Position numbers and translations under genes: made by a program. A stretch of DNA of 64,000 nucleotides. Source: Paracoccaceae bacterium. GTDB lineage: Bacteria; Pseudomonadota; Alphaproteobacteria; Rhodobacterales; Rhodobacteraceae. The DNA lies in assembly GCA_029244725.1 (NCBI GenBank), contig JAQWQJ010000030.1, positions 1-64,000 of the forward strand. Reading direction: 5' to 3'. The notes beneath the pieces are model-generated. The model was not told the DNA's origin, made no database searches, and saw only the letters and a program-made list of their open reading frames with translations. Below, piece by piece: positions 22,255-30,296 of the stretch. How positions within the stretch are numbered: position 1 is the stretch's first letter; every line of letters begins with the position of its first letter.

Positions 22255-22327
22255 TTTAGCTTCTTTCCGTTTCTAATGTTGTGTTCCAACGTCAGGCAAT
22301 TGCCCAATACGCGGTTCTCAAAGTTGC

Positions 22328-22846
22328 TTACGCAGCTTCCTGTTTTTCCTCAATGGTCGACAGGATGGATGCGATATTCGAAGCAGGAGCGCCAATTGCG
22401 CCAGCGATGTTCGAAGCAGGTGCGCCGATGCAGCCAACGATCGAAGCAATAAGCTCGTCACGAGAAGGCATTTTCGACACGGCTTGAACGCCGGCACGGT
22501 CTAGAGCGTTATCACCCATTGCACCGCCAAGGATTTCGAACTTTTTGTTCTCCTTGGCGAAGTCTTCGGCAACCTTGGCAGCAGCCACAGGGTCCTCAGA
22601 ATAGGTTAGAACGGTCATACCTGTCAGGTAGTCAGTCATGCTTGCGCAGGGCTTACCCTCGAGGGCGATCTTGGCGAGCCTGTTCTTGGCGACACGTACG
22701 GCACTTCCTGCTTCGCTTGCGCGTGCACGAAGGTCCTGCATGTCAGCAACCGTGAGTCCCTCGTAGTGTGATACTACGACGACGCCAGAGCTTTCAAAGA
22801 TTTGGCCGAGTTCCTCGACTACTTTCTCTTTCTGGGCTCTATCCAC
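22328..22846 (-). CDS. rplJ: 50S ribosomal protein L10
   Basis: A 172-residue L10 starting at GTG ([18 protein letters not shown]) with a GGAG site about ten bases upstream. The N-terminal rRNA-binding half includes [15 protein letters not shown] and [13 protein letters not shown]. The C-terminal helix that carries L7/L12 dimers is alanine-rich ([27 protein letters not shown]) with a short internal repeat of GAPASNIA. L10 is usually the autogenous repressor of this operon by binding the leader. The rplK-rplA pair usually found upstream is absent here. Confidence 0.98.
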   Translation of the reverse strand: MDRAQKEKVVEELGQIFESSGVVVVSHYEGLTVADMQDLRARASEAGSAVRVAKNRLAKIALEGKPCASMTDYLTGMTVLTYSEDPVAAAKVAEDFAKENKKFEILGGAMGDNALDRAGVQAVSKMPSRDELIASIVGCIGAPASNIAGAIGAPASNIASILSTIEEKQEAA

Positions 22847-23010
22847 AGTGTTACTCCAAGTTGGGAGGTTTAACCCTCCGGCTCAATTCAGCCGGGCAAA
22901 GGTGCCCGACCAGTCGGGTCCTTACGGGTCCGTCCAAGTTCACCCCGGGGACTGGCATAGGCCAAGCCCGAAGAAATCTGGGTCTTTCCCGTCTCAGGCA
23001 GGAATTATGA
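22847..23010 (-). promoter_or_regulatory. Probable L10 leader RNA
   Basis: The untranslated region before rplJ is rich in paired segments on the minus strand: GGAGG/CCTCC just before the Shine-Dalgarno, a CCCGAC/GTCGGG hairpin at about 22915, and CCCCGGGG near 22957. The position and the composition match L10 leaders, where L10-L12 binding represses translation. The identification is by location and appearance; a covariance-model score was not available. Confidence 0.55.
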
Positions 23011-23179
23011 CCTCTGGATTGAGGCCACCCACCGTCTCGGACGAATATCAGGCCGCACGACAGAATCGGGCGGCCCAATAGACGGTCATTTAGTGGCAAA
23101 TGGTTTCGGGGGCAAGGTCTGGCGTAAAGAAAGTGCAAACCCATCGTTCAGCCATAGAGCAACCTTGGCGATTGAAGCT
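23011..23179. other. Spacer upstream of the L10 leader
   Basis: Together with the leader this makes a 333-bp gap between rplJ and the SRPBCC gene. It should contain the rplJ promoter; a CATAAT-like -10 lies at about 23001-23006 on the minus strand but lacks a convincing -35. I see no gene in it, and no trace of rplA or rplK. Confidence 0.35.
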
Positions 23180-23698
23180 TTAAGCCGCAATCCCTTCTGC
23201 TTTGTTTTTGGCAACTTTGCGCGGATGTGGCTGTCCGGTTTCCATGATGTGTTTGATCTCTTCGAGATTACGGATGAAGCCGTCATCTAGGCTTTTCAGC
23301 AGCGGGCCGGACAGGACTTTACCAAACCAATGGATCTGGGCATTTCCGATCCACGTCACCTTGCTGGAACCGTCACTGATAGGTTCAATGATAACGGTTG
23401 AATCGTAGCCTTTTAGAGGCATCAGTTTTGGCGTTTTGCGCATTGTTACCTGAAAACTCACAGTTCGTTTAGCATCGCTGTACTCAGTGATGATCTCTTC
23501 TTGATACATCGGCTGGAATTTCTTGATCAGGAACGAGTTGCGCCCCTTGACCGGTGCACCTGGAATTGGCGTGCCCGAAATCGGCTCGGCGGTTGGTGTG
23601 GCGGCCATCCATTTATCCACTGCGGCGAAGTCTGGGCCAATCATCTGCCAGATGGCATCGGCAGAGGCATTTACGGTCATTGAGTTGGTCATTGTCAT
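23180..23698 (-). CDS. SRPBCC-family (START-like) protein
   Basis: A 172-residue polyketide-cyclase/START-like protein. The N-terminus MTMTNSMTVNASADAIWQMI is the usual first strand with the Trp of the hydrophobic cavity; DSTVIIEPISDGSSKVTWIGNAQ and a long C-terminal helix (SLDDGFIRNLEEIKHIM) follow. Such folds bind small hydrophobic ligands or act as lyases; the role here is unknown. The ATG at 23698 has an AAGGAAA site. A longer reading frame upstream would run into the divergent LysR gene and is rejected. It faces that LysR gene across a 145-bp spacer containing paired operators. Confidence 0.75.
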   Translation of the reverse strand: MTMTNSMTVNASADAIWQMIGPDFAAVDKWMAATPTAEPISGTPIPGAPVKGRNSFLIKKFQPMYQEEIITEYSDAKRTVSFQVTMRKTPKLMPLKGYDSTVIIEPISDGSSKVTWIGNAQIHWFGKVLSGPLLKSLDDGFIRNLEEIKHIMETGQPHPRKVAKNKAEGIAA

Positions 23699-23764
23699 GG
23701 GGCTGTTTCCTTGATCGATCTGTTGAATTCTCTTCGGCAAGGCTTGCCTTGCCGTTGGATCGAA

Positions 23765-23832
23765 CATACGTTTCAAAATAGAAACAAATAGAGCATCAAA
23801 CCGAACTCTTTGTTCCATATTTGGAACGTATG
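23765..23832. promoter_or_regulatory. Two inverted copies of an operator-like dyad between SRPBCC and LysR genes
   Basis: Each site reads CATACGTTYC-N6-GRAAC: one on the plus strand at 23765-23785 and one on the minus strand at 23832-23812. Their 16-bp dyads (GTTTC-N6-GAAAC and GTTCC-N6-GGAAC) are centred 42 bp apart, about four helical turns. The second ends 12 bases before the LysR start, so binding there could autorepress the regulator while controlling the SRPBCC promoter. Confidence 0.6.
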
Positions 23833-23843
23833 GTGGTGACACA

Positions 23844-24743
23844 TTGAAACCGACTGATTGGGCATTCGTTCCGTACTTTCTTGCCGTTGCACGTTCCGGC
23901 ACTCTTCGGGCTGGGGCCGAAACGCTTAACGCCAGCTTCGTAACAACACGACGTAACATTGAAGCGCTTGAAGGCAGTTTAGGCTCGAGGTTGTTCACCC
24001 GCTCTCGAAAGGGGTTTGAGCTGACAGAAGCGGGCGAAGCACTGATGCCGCTGGCAGAAGAGGCCGAAAAGACGTTCGCCGCAGCCAAACAACGTGTTCA
24101 AGGCTTGGACCGAACCGAAGCCGGTACGATCAAGTTCTCAATCTCGTCCGCCTTTGCGTTCGATATATTTGCGCCGATCCTTGCACGGTTCTCAGTCAAG
24201 TATCCTGCGATAGACGTTCAAGTTCAGATCACATCGCAAATAGCCGATATCCAACGCGCTGAGACCGATGTTTCGCTTCGCGCGGCACCACAGATTTCAG
24301 ACGATGTAATAGCACGTAAACTCTATGAGTTTGATGTTGGGACCTATGCCAGCAAGTCCTATCTTAAGACGCATTACGCCGATGCTGGCCCAGGTGGCGA
24401 AGGTCTCAATTGGATTGGGTGGACTGGACCGGGCTCTGATCCGTCTTGGTTGGCAAAGTCTCAGTTTCCTAACGCCACCGTTCGGCAGAGCGCAAATGAC
24501 GGCCATATGCACATTCATCTTGTAAGGCAAAATTGCGGGATGGCCAAAATACCTGTGATTACCGAACACCTGTTTGATGATCTTGAGCGTGTTCCCGGTA
24601 CAAAACCTGAAACCGGCAGTACGTTATGGCTGCTACTTCACAGCGATTTACGCCGCACGCTACGCGTTCGTCGGTTCGTCGATTTTCTGGCGGATGAGCT
24701 GATGGCATTGCGTTCTCAGATGCAGGATCGTGATCGGTCTTGA
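23844..24743 (+). CDS. LysR-family transcriptional regulator
   Basis: A 299-residue LTTR. The winged helix-turn-helix occupies residues 1-65 (VARSGTLRAGAETLNASFVTTRRNIEALEGSLGSRLFTRS), followed by a linker helix and a periplasmic-binding-like effector domain (GTIKFSISSAFAFDIFAPILARF). The start is TTG, the only plausible start after the operators. It is divergent from the SRPBCC gene, which is probably its target. It sits 81 bp upstream of a D-amino-acid-dehydrogenase-like gene on the same strand, which it may also affect. Confidence 0.88.
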   Translation: MKPTDWAFVPYFLAVARSGTLRAGAETLNASFVTTRRNIEALEGSLGSRLFTRSRKGFELTEAGEALMPLAEEAEKTFAAAKQRVQGLDRTEAGTIKFSISSAFAFDIFAPILARFSVKYPAIDVQVQITSQIADIQRAETDVSLRAAPQISDDVIARKLYEFDVGTYASKSYLKTHYADAGPGGEGLNWIGWTGPGSDPSWLAKSQFPNATVRQSANDGHMHIHLVRQNCGMAKIPVITEHLFDDLERVPGTKPETGSTLWLLLHSDLRRTLRVRRFVDFLADELMALRSQMQDRDRS

Positions 24744-24824
24744 ATTTAATCACCTCGATTTGATTTTGCATTGCCTGATCCACGACGCGCTTGTTTAGTG
24801 TTGCAAACTCTTGCGGAGGTTGGA

Positions 24825-26066
24825 ATGGCCCAAAGTGTGATCGTCATTGGAGCCGGTATGGTTGGTGTGTCCACCGCCATCTGGTTGCAACGCTTTGGAC
24901 GAGAGGTTCTTCTGTTGGACAAAGATGGCCCTGCGGCCGGCGCGTCTTTTGGGAACGCTGGCTTGATCGCTCAGTGGGCCGTCACCCCCGTGACAACGCC
25001 AGATTTATGGAAAAGCCTACCCAGTTACATGCTCAATCCAAACAGTGCATTGTTCTTGAAATGGTCCTACCTACCGAAAATGCTGCCTTGGCTGGCTAAG
25101 TTTTTATCGCACGCCAATGACAAAAGCGCGCAAAGCATTTCGCGCAATCTTGCACCCCTGTTGACGGACGGAGTCGAGCAACACAAAGCGTTGGTGGCTG
25201 GCACCAAGCTTGAGCGGTGGATTTCAGACAGTAAGTTCAGCTACGCCTACAAGACCCGCAAAGATTTTGACCATGATCGTTATGCGTGGGATCTAAAAGC
25301 TACGGTCGGAATGATCCCTACCGTTTTGAATGGCCGGGACGTTCAAGACGCCGAACCTATCTTGGGACCGGATGTCAAATGCCTCGCCGTGCTTGAAGGC
25401 CAAGGACATATCACCAATCCGGGCCAGTATATTCAGGAACTGACGGATCATTTTGTCAGCAACGGTGGCAAGTATGTTCAGGCCGAGGTCACAGGGTTGA
25501 ACAAAGTCGGTGGTCGCATTGCCTCGGTTGCGACCACTAAAGGGGTGTTTGATTGTTCTGAGACCGTAATCACCGCAGGGATATGGTCAAAAGACGTGAT
25601 GAAATTGCTCGGTCTAAAGGTACCTTTGGAAACAGAGCGAGGATATCATGTGATTTTCAAAAACCCATCTGAGGTGCCACGCAACCCGATGATGATTACA
25701 TGGGGCAAATTCGGTGTGAACCCGATGGACATGGGTATGCGGTGTGCAGGGACAGTTGAGATTGGCGATCACCATGCTGAGGCCAGCAAGAACCCGATAA
25801 AAGTTTTGCGTCGCAGTGCCAAGGAAGCGTTTCCTAAATTGAAATACTCAGACACAGAAGAATGGCTGGGGTTTCGCCCGTCGACTTACGATAGTTTGCC
25901 CTTGATTGGCGAGATCGGTGCATCCGGCATTTACACAGGCTTTGGTCATCAGCACGTCGGCGTGACTGCAGGTCCCAAAACAGGTCGATTGATCGCTCAG
26001 ATGATCAGTGGCAATACACCAAACCTAGACATGGCCCCGTATGCGCCAGATCGCTTTGGTGTGTAG
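24825..26066 (+). CDS. FAD-dependent oxidoreductase, DadA-like (D-amino acid dehydrogenase family)
   Basis: A 413-residue DAO-family flavoprotein. The dinucleotide-binding motif VIVIGAGMVGVSTAIWLQRFG lies at residues 4-24, with an acidic strand end (LLLDKDGPAAGASFGNAG) and a C-terminal FAD-contact block (GFRPSTYDSLPLIGEIG, GFGHQHVGVTAGPKTGRLIA). DadA enzymes oxidise D-amino acids to 2-oxo acids and pass electrons to the respiratory chain; the exact substrate is uncertain. The ATG at 24825 has a GGAGG site. It follows the LysR gene on the same strand. Confidence 0.8.
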   Translation: MAQSVIVIGAGMVGVSTAIWLQRFGREVLLLDKDGPAAGASFGNAGLIAQWAVTPVTTPDLWKSLPSYMLNPNSALFLKWSYLPKMLPWLAKFLSHANDKSAQSISRNLAPLLTDGVEQHKALVAGTKLERWISDSKFSYAYKTRKDFDHDRYAWDLKATVGMIPTVLNGRDVQDAEPILGPDVKCLAVLEGQGHITNPGQYIQELTDHFVSNGGKYVQAEVTGLNKVGGRIASVATTKGVFDCSETVITAGIWSKDVMKLLGLKVPLETERGYHVIFKNPSEVPRNPMMITWGKFGVNPMDMGMRCAGTVEIGDHHAEASKNPIKVLRRSAKEAFPKLKYSDTEEWLGFRPSTYDSLPLIGEIGASGIYTGFGHQHVGVTAGPKTGRLIAQMISGNTPNLDMAPYAPDRFGV

Positions 26067-26139
26067 CGAGATTGCTGAAAACCTATCACCCAGCAGACGA
26101 TAACACCAGAATGCCTCATCAGTTCGGATCGCTTGGTTA

Positions 26140-26367
26140 AGACGCGCGGGTGGGCGCGATGCCCCTGCGCCCATTGCATGTGACTACACAGGTTTAGCGC
26201 CTATCTACATGCAAGCTGGAGGGCGGGAGGATTTACGAGACATGATCGTTGAGTTTGCTGATGAACAGGCTGCAAAGGGCACTGACATCCAATTGGACCT
26301 CTGGCCCGATATGCCGCACAATTTTCTGCTCTATGACAGCTTAAAACTTCCTCAACGGAGTCATTAA
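26140..26367 (+). pseudogene. C-terminal remnant of an alpha/beta-hydrolase-fold esterase (HSL-like)
   Basis: This frame translates to about 75 residues ending at TAA, including YTGLAPIYMQAGGREDL and LDLWPDMPHNF. These match the C-terminal third of hormone-sensitive-lipase-type acetyl esterases, where the catalytic Asp sits near GGxExL(x)D and the catalytic His in WPxMPHxF. Nothing upstream encodes the HGGG oxyanion or GDSAG nucleophile motifs, and the frame closes a short distance upstream. It is best read as a decayed fragment left by a deletion. It fills most of the 26067-26438 gap. Confidence 0.65.
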
Positions 26368-26438
26368 CTAAATTGAGTGCAAAAATTGCTTCGAGGATTT
26401 GAATGCTCGCATGTTTACACTGCCGAGCGTGCGCATAT

Positions 26439-26813
26439 TCAGCTCGTTCGTTGTTTGAAATACGTGTCTTTGTGAACAATTAGTCCTTCGCGAAACGTTA
26501 GGATGTCGACGCTATGATAATCTTCGGCTGACCCATCTTTATGGGCGACAGTTTTGCGATACTCGCAATAGGCTTTGTCGCCTGAGATGCGGCAGTCCAG
26601 TGTTTCCCAGTGAACGTTCTCAACCTTGTTAAACAGCCCTTGGAATGCTCCGCGGATCGTTTCTAGACCTTCAAGGCGAACGCCGCAGGGTTCAGGCCCG
26701 ACAGCGTGATCAAAGATACAATCTTCGGCGAAATACTGCATCACCGCGTCGATATCCATTGCATTGAAGGCATCACCAACGGCGTCTGCCAAGTCTCGGG
26801 TTAGTTCGGTCAT
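26439..26813 (-). CDS. SnoaL/NTF2-like protein
   Basis: A 124-residue single-domain cone-fold protein with the typical pattern: N-terminal helix, AMDIDAVMQYFAEDCIFDHAVG near residue 20, and paired strands CRISGDKAYCEYRKTV and VDILTFREGLIVHKDTYF. Members include polyketide cyclases, isomerases and dehydratases, as well as limonene-epoxide-hydrolase relatives. The activity here is unknown. I chose the ATG at 26813; a TTG five codons upstream overlaps the stop of the hydrolase gene. It is the last gene of a four-gene operon (LLM, GST, hydrolase, SnoaL). Confidence 0.75.
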   Translation of the reverse strand: MTELTRDLADAVGDAFNAMDIDAVMQYFAEDCIFDHAVGPEPCGVRLEGLETIRGAFQGLFNKVENVHWETLDCRISGDKAYCEYRKTVAHKDGSAEDYHSVDILTFREGLIVHKDTYFKQRTS

Positions 26814-26824
26814 TATATGATCTT

Positions 26825-27709
26825 TCAATTGAGGCCGAGCATGGCGCAGGTTTTCTGGAAAAACGGGCTTTCAGGGTCTACCAAGACATTCAACTCGTCG
26901 AAATGATCGACACCGGGAACTTCGTAGAATTCTATATTGCGCTCGGTGGTTTGGAACTTCTCGACATACATCAGGGCTTGGCGCTTAAACTCATCCGTCT
27001 CATTCCCCCCAACAACGACGAGCTGCGTGGCGTTTGTCACCGGCGGATGGCTGATCATCGGGCTTTCGTCCTCGGCCTCGCGCGCGTCCATGCGGATACC
27101 GGCGTTAAGTGCCACGGTCAGGCGCACAGGTTCAAGATAGCTAAGTGGAGAAATTGGGATGCCTGTCTTGATAAGATCAATCGGCAGGTCATCGCCAAAC
27201 GCAGGCCAATCTGTCGCCATCATCATTTGCGTCACGTGACCCCCCGCCGAATGCCCCATAAAGGTGATGCGATCCCGATTAATCCCGAGTGGCCCAGCGT
27301 TTTGCCAAATGTGTGCCACAGCTTCACGCGCCTCAGCGGAAATGCGGGTAAGGCTAACACTTGGACAGAGGTCATATCCAATGATCACGACGTTTACGCC
27401 GGCTTCAACAAAGGGCGTTGCTATAAAGCTGTAGATCGACTTGTCGCCACGCTGCCAATAGCCACCGTGAAAGTAAATCAATGTCGGCGCCCCAGCGTCG
27501 CCGCAACGAAACACGTCCAACTTTTGCTTTTCGCCCTCGCCGTAGCGGATATCCAAGCTGCAATCGAGGGTTTCACGGGCGGTTGCACTGTTCGCTGCCC
27601 ATCCCGGAATGACGGTTTCTTCATAGTCCGGTCGCCCTGCGCGTAGGTTATACTGGGCATCCAGCTCGGCTGGGGTGAAACGGGTGTGATAAGTTAGGTG
27701 ATCGATCAC
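26825..27709 (-). CDS. Alpha/beta hydrolase, kynurenine-formamidase-like
   Basis: A 294-residue hydrolase with the arylformamidase signature HGGYWQ near residue 80 (oxyanion hole), the nucleophile elbow GHSAGG near residue 148, and VPGVDHFDEL near residue 270, giving a plausible Ser-Asp-His triad. Arylformamidases hydrolyse N-formylkynurenine, but no tryptophan-pathway gene is near, so another formamide or ester is likelier. The start is GTG and overlaps the stop of the upstream GST gene by one base (TAGTG), implying coupling. Confidence 0.8.
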   Translation of the reverse strand: MIDHLTYHTRFTPAELDAQYNLRAGRPDYEETVIPGWAANSATARETLDCSLDIRYGEGEKQKLDVFRCGDAGAPTLIYFHGGYWQRGDKSIYSFIATPFVEAGVNVVIIGYDLCPSVSLTRISAEAREAVAHIWQNAGPLGINRDRITFMGHSAGGHVTQMMMATDWPAFGDDLPIDLIKTGIPISPLSYLEPVRLTVALNAGIRMDAREAEDESPMISHPPVTNATQLVVVGGNETDEFKRQALMYVEKFQTTERNIEFYEVPGVDHFDELNVLVDPESPFFQKTCAMLGLN

Positions 27710-28386
27710 TAGATAACCCCTTCATTGGCGCAGGCTATTTCTAACGCGGCCCATTCATCTGGGTTGGTTCCGAAAGGGCGCATGACGTGCTTTTGATATG
27801 CTGGACGCTGCGACAGGCGCTCGTACCAAGCCTCAACATTCGGCAATGCTGGGCGCTCGACCTCAACGTTGAAATAGCGATAGGCAATGCAGCCAAGTGG
27901 TATGTCGGCCATTGTGAAATTGTCACCGCAGACGTAATCACGGTCCGCCAAATGTGCGTCGAGAATTACCAGCGCCGCATGCGCTTCGTCGCGTAATGCG
28001 GCAATCTTTGCTGGATCTCGATCTTCCGGCCTGGTGCGCACGGTTGCAAAAAACAGATAGATAACGGGTAAAAAGGCTTTGCTTGCAGACCATTCCATCC
28101 ATTGGTCGGCAATCGCATGGGTTTGAGGATCGTTCGGGCACAGCGTTCCGGCACCGTATTGGCCGCTCAAGTAACGCACGATCGCAAGGCTTTCCCACAA
28201 CGCAAAGTCTCCATCCTTGATCGCTGGGATCATTCGGTTGGGATTGATGCGGGCATATTCATCGGTATTCAATTTGCCGAAACTACCGCCTGCCAGTTGC
28301 AGCGTGTAGTCCAACCCCAATTCATTCGCCGCCCAAATCACTGGGATTACATTGGATGAATAGGGACGACCCCAAATCTCAAGCAT
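27709..28386 (-). CDS. Glutathione S-transferase family protein
   Basis: A 225-residue GST. The thioredoxin-like domain begins MLEIWGRPYSSNVIPVIWAANELG, with serine residues at the glutathione-activating position and the cis-Pro/gamma-Glu motif as NRMIPAIKDGDFALWESLAIVRYL. The helical domain contains CGDNFTMADIPLGCIAYR, the N-capping box of GSTs. It may conjugate glutathione to an electrophilic intermediate or isomerise it. The ATG at 28386 overlaps the end of the monooxygenase gene by eight bases (ATGCTTGA); a longer frame upstream is rejected. Confidence 0.88.
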   Translation of the reverse strand: MLEIWGRPYSSNVIPVIWAANELGLDYTLQLAGGSFGKLNTDEYARINPNRMIPAIKDGDFALWESLAIVRYLSGQYGAGTLCPNDPQTHAIADQWMEWSASKAFLPVIYLFFATVRTRPEDRDPAKIAALRDEAHAALVILDAHLADRDYVCGDNFTMADIPLGCIAYRYFNVEVERPALPNVEAWYERLSQRPAYQKHVMRPFGTNPDEWAALEIACANEGVI

Positions 28387-29569
28387 GGTTAGCCTTTCGC
28401 TTGTCGGCAATGGATTGCGTGCCAAAAAACGGCACAACATGTTCAAACAGACGGTTCCAGCTGGCAAGAATTTTCTCATACGGAACGCCAGTGTACTGCT
28501 GCATCAGCATGACGTGATCGAGCCCGGTTGTTTCTTGCTTCTCGATCAGTCTTTCTGTCACGAATTTGGCGTCACCGACGACAATGATCCCGCGCCTATT
28601 AAGAAAGTCGAACCAGTCTCCCTCTTCATCCTCGGTCGTCATTTCTTCCCCGACGTCGAGGTAACCGTGCTTGGACCATTCTCCCGCTGGTCGTGATCCC
28701 CCTAGGAATTCGTAATATGAGTTGATGGCGGGGCGGATCGTTTCGATTGCCTCTTCCATGTTTTCGCCAACGTAAACTTGCATACATACCCCGACGCCCT
28801 CGCCACGCGCCACATCGCGACCCTCGCGCTTTGACAGTGCCTCGCGGTAAGGTTCCCAGCAGGCCAAAGTGCTTTTCGGGGCTGCGGCCATTGAGATAAC
28901 TCCCCATCCGTTTTCACCCGCCAGCTTAAAGGTTGGCGGTGCATTGGACATTAACCAAACCGGCGGGTGACCCGCTTGATAGGGGCGCGGATGCACATAC
29001 ATCGCTTTATATTCGCCGTCTTCATTGTGATAGCGTGGGTCCAAGGGCTCAAAGAAGCGGTTCTTTTCTTTCCAGCCGGGAACTGGAAACTCGTAAAATT
29101 CGCCTTTGTGACTGAATGCCTCATTCGTCCATGCTTTGAGTATGATCTCAAGAGACTCTTGATAGAGACGCATAACTTTGGGGTTATCACGTCGATCTGC
29201 GTTAGGATTGAACTGGATCGTTGAGCGTTCGTTGATGCCCTTGGCCACACCGAAATCCACCCGCCCGAGCGTCATGTTATCTAACATCGCAATGTCTTCG
29301 GCCACGCGCAAAGGGTGCCAATCCGGAAGGACAATTGGCGCTGTCCCCACACGCAGCTTTTTACAGTGGGCCGCAACGTGGGTGCACATTTGGATCGGAT
29401 TGGGCGGCGCGTTCATAAAACCATTGTGGGCAAAATGATGTTCGGTGAACCATGCGGTGGTAAAGCCTGCATCTTCAGCCAGTAAGCACTGTTCTAGGAT
29501 CATCTCTAGAGCTCGAGTCCATGGGATCGTTTCACCGGGGCTAAAATTGGCGATGAGATCAAAGCGCAT
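28379..29569 (-). CDS. LLM-class flavin-dependent monooxygenase
   Basis: A 396-residue bacterial-luciferase-like enzyme. Visible are the N-terminal strand RFDLIANFSPG, AEDAGFTTAWFTEHHF near residue 31, the flavin segment LRVGTAPIVLPDWHPLRVAEDIAMLDNMTLGRVDFGVAKG, and WLMSNAPPTFKLAGENGWGV. Such enzymes use reduced FMN from a separate reductase, which is not encoded nearby. It is the first gene of the operon with GST, formamidase-like hydrolase and SnoaL-like genes, and is divergent from an XRE-cupin regulator. The substrate is unknown. Flavin ring-cleaving relatives such as TgnB yield formamide intermediates, which would suit the hydrolase. Confidence 0.85.
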   Translation of the reverse strand: MRFDLIANFSPGETIPWTRALEMILEQCLLAEDAGFTTAWFTEHHFAHNGFMNAPPNPIQMCTHVAAHCKKLRVGTAPIVLPDWHPLRVAEDIAMLDNMTLGRVDFGVAKGINERSTIQFNPNADRRDNPKVMRLYQESLEIILKAWTNEAFSHKGEFYEFPVPGWKEKNRFFEPLDPRYHNEDGEYKAMYVHPRPYQAGHPPVWLMSNAPPTFKLAGENGWGVISMAAAPKSTLACWEPYREALSKREGRDVARGEGVGVCMQVYVGENMEEAIETIRPAINSYYEFLGGSRPAGEWSKHGYLDVGEEMTTEDEEGDWFDFLNRRGIIVVGDAKFVTERLIEKQETTGLDHVMLMQQYTGVPYEKILASWNRLFEHVVPFFGTQSIADKRKANHA

Positions 29570-29590
29570 ATTGGTTTCCTGATGGGCAAA

Positions 29591-29649
29591 TTAGTTGATT
29601 TTTTGAATCAAATTCAACTAAGTAGAATTTCGCTCGAAAAATCAACTAA
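29591..29649. promoter_or_regulatory. Operator-like repeats between the LLM operon and the XRE-cupin gene
   Basis: TTAGTTGA (29591-29598) is inverted against TCAACTAA (29614-29621), which recurs directly at 29642-29649, 28 bp further. Between them lies a second dyad, TTGAAT-CAA-ATTCAA (29603-29617). The three octamers lie in the 99-bp divergent promoter region and end 20 bp before the regulator start. That position suggests autoregulation and control of the monooxygenase operon. Confidence 0.6.
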
Positions 29650-29668
29650 ATTCTTATAGTTCAGGGTC

Positions 29669-30286
29669 ATGGAAACTGAACCTCTCAAATCTGATGCGCA
29701 ACGACTGGGCAGCGAAGTCCGGGAAGTGCGAAAAGCGCGCGGTTTGACGCTGAACGAATTATCAAACGTAGTCTCGTGCTCAACCGCTTACTTAAGCCGG
29801 ATCGAGCGTGGATCAGCGAAGGTCTCGTCAGAACTTCTAGGTGAAATAAGTGCAGCGCTAGCGGTCGATCCCGACTGGTTCTTTCCCAAACAGTCAGGCG
29901 ATGGCCCGCTGGAACGACGTCACGTTGTTCGCGCCGAAAACCGCCGAGCTTTGTCTGGAATGTACACCCGCACCCCCGAAGAATTGGGGTTCGAGGATCA
30001 GTTGCTATCGAGCACTTTGTCCGGCCAATGTTACCTAATCCTATCTCGTTTCCCTGCTGGAAAAGGTGAAAAACCAGAATTTCTAGAAGGGTATGTGTTT
30101 GAGGGAGAACAGCACGCAATTGTTCTAAGCGGAGAGGTTGAGCTGAACCTAGGAGATGAAGTGATCGTCCTGCGTTCTGGGGACAGCTTTAGCTATCCGT
30201 CAACGATCGCTCACCGTTTTCGCAATAGAACAAACCAAGAAGCGACGATGGTTTGGGCGATGTCGCCGGTTCGTATCAGTTGGTAG
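29669..30286 (+). CDS. XRE-family regulator with C-terminal cupin domain (PuuR-like)
   Basis: A 205-residue two-domain regulator. A helix-turn-helix at residues 12-66 (LGSEVREVRKARGLTLNELSNVVSCSTAYLSRIERG) is joined to a C-terminal cupin (EGYVFEGEQHAIVLSGEVELNLGDEVIVLRSGDSFSYPSTIAHRFRN). This is the layout of PuuR and related regulators that sense amines or other small molecules through the cupin. It is divergent from the LLM operon with repeated octamers between them. It also ends ten bases before the 3' end of the monoamine oxidase gene, so the two genes converge. Confidence 0.87.
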   Translation: METEPLKSDAQRLGSEVREVRKARGLTLNELSNVVSCSTAYLSRIERGSAKVSSELLGEISAALAVDPDWFFPKQSGDGPLERRHVVRAENRRALSGMYTRTPEELGFEDQLLSSTLSGQCYLILSRFPAGKGEKPEFLEGYVFEGEQHAIVLSGEVELNLGDEVIVLRSGDSFSYPSTIAHRFRNRTNQEATMVWAMSPVRISW

Positions 30287-30296
30287 AGCAGATGCC

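Noticed and set aside
23699-24088. N-terminal extension of the SRPBCC frame to 302 residues
   Set aside because: The extension runs antisense through the LysR gene and the operator region. The ATG at 23698 has a good ribosome-binding site and family-like N-terminus.
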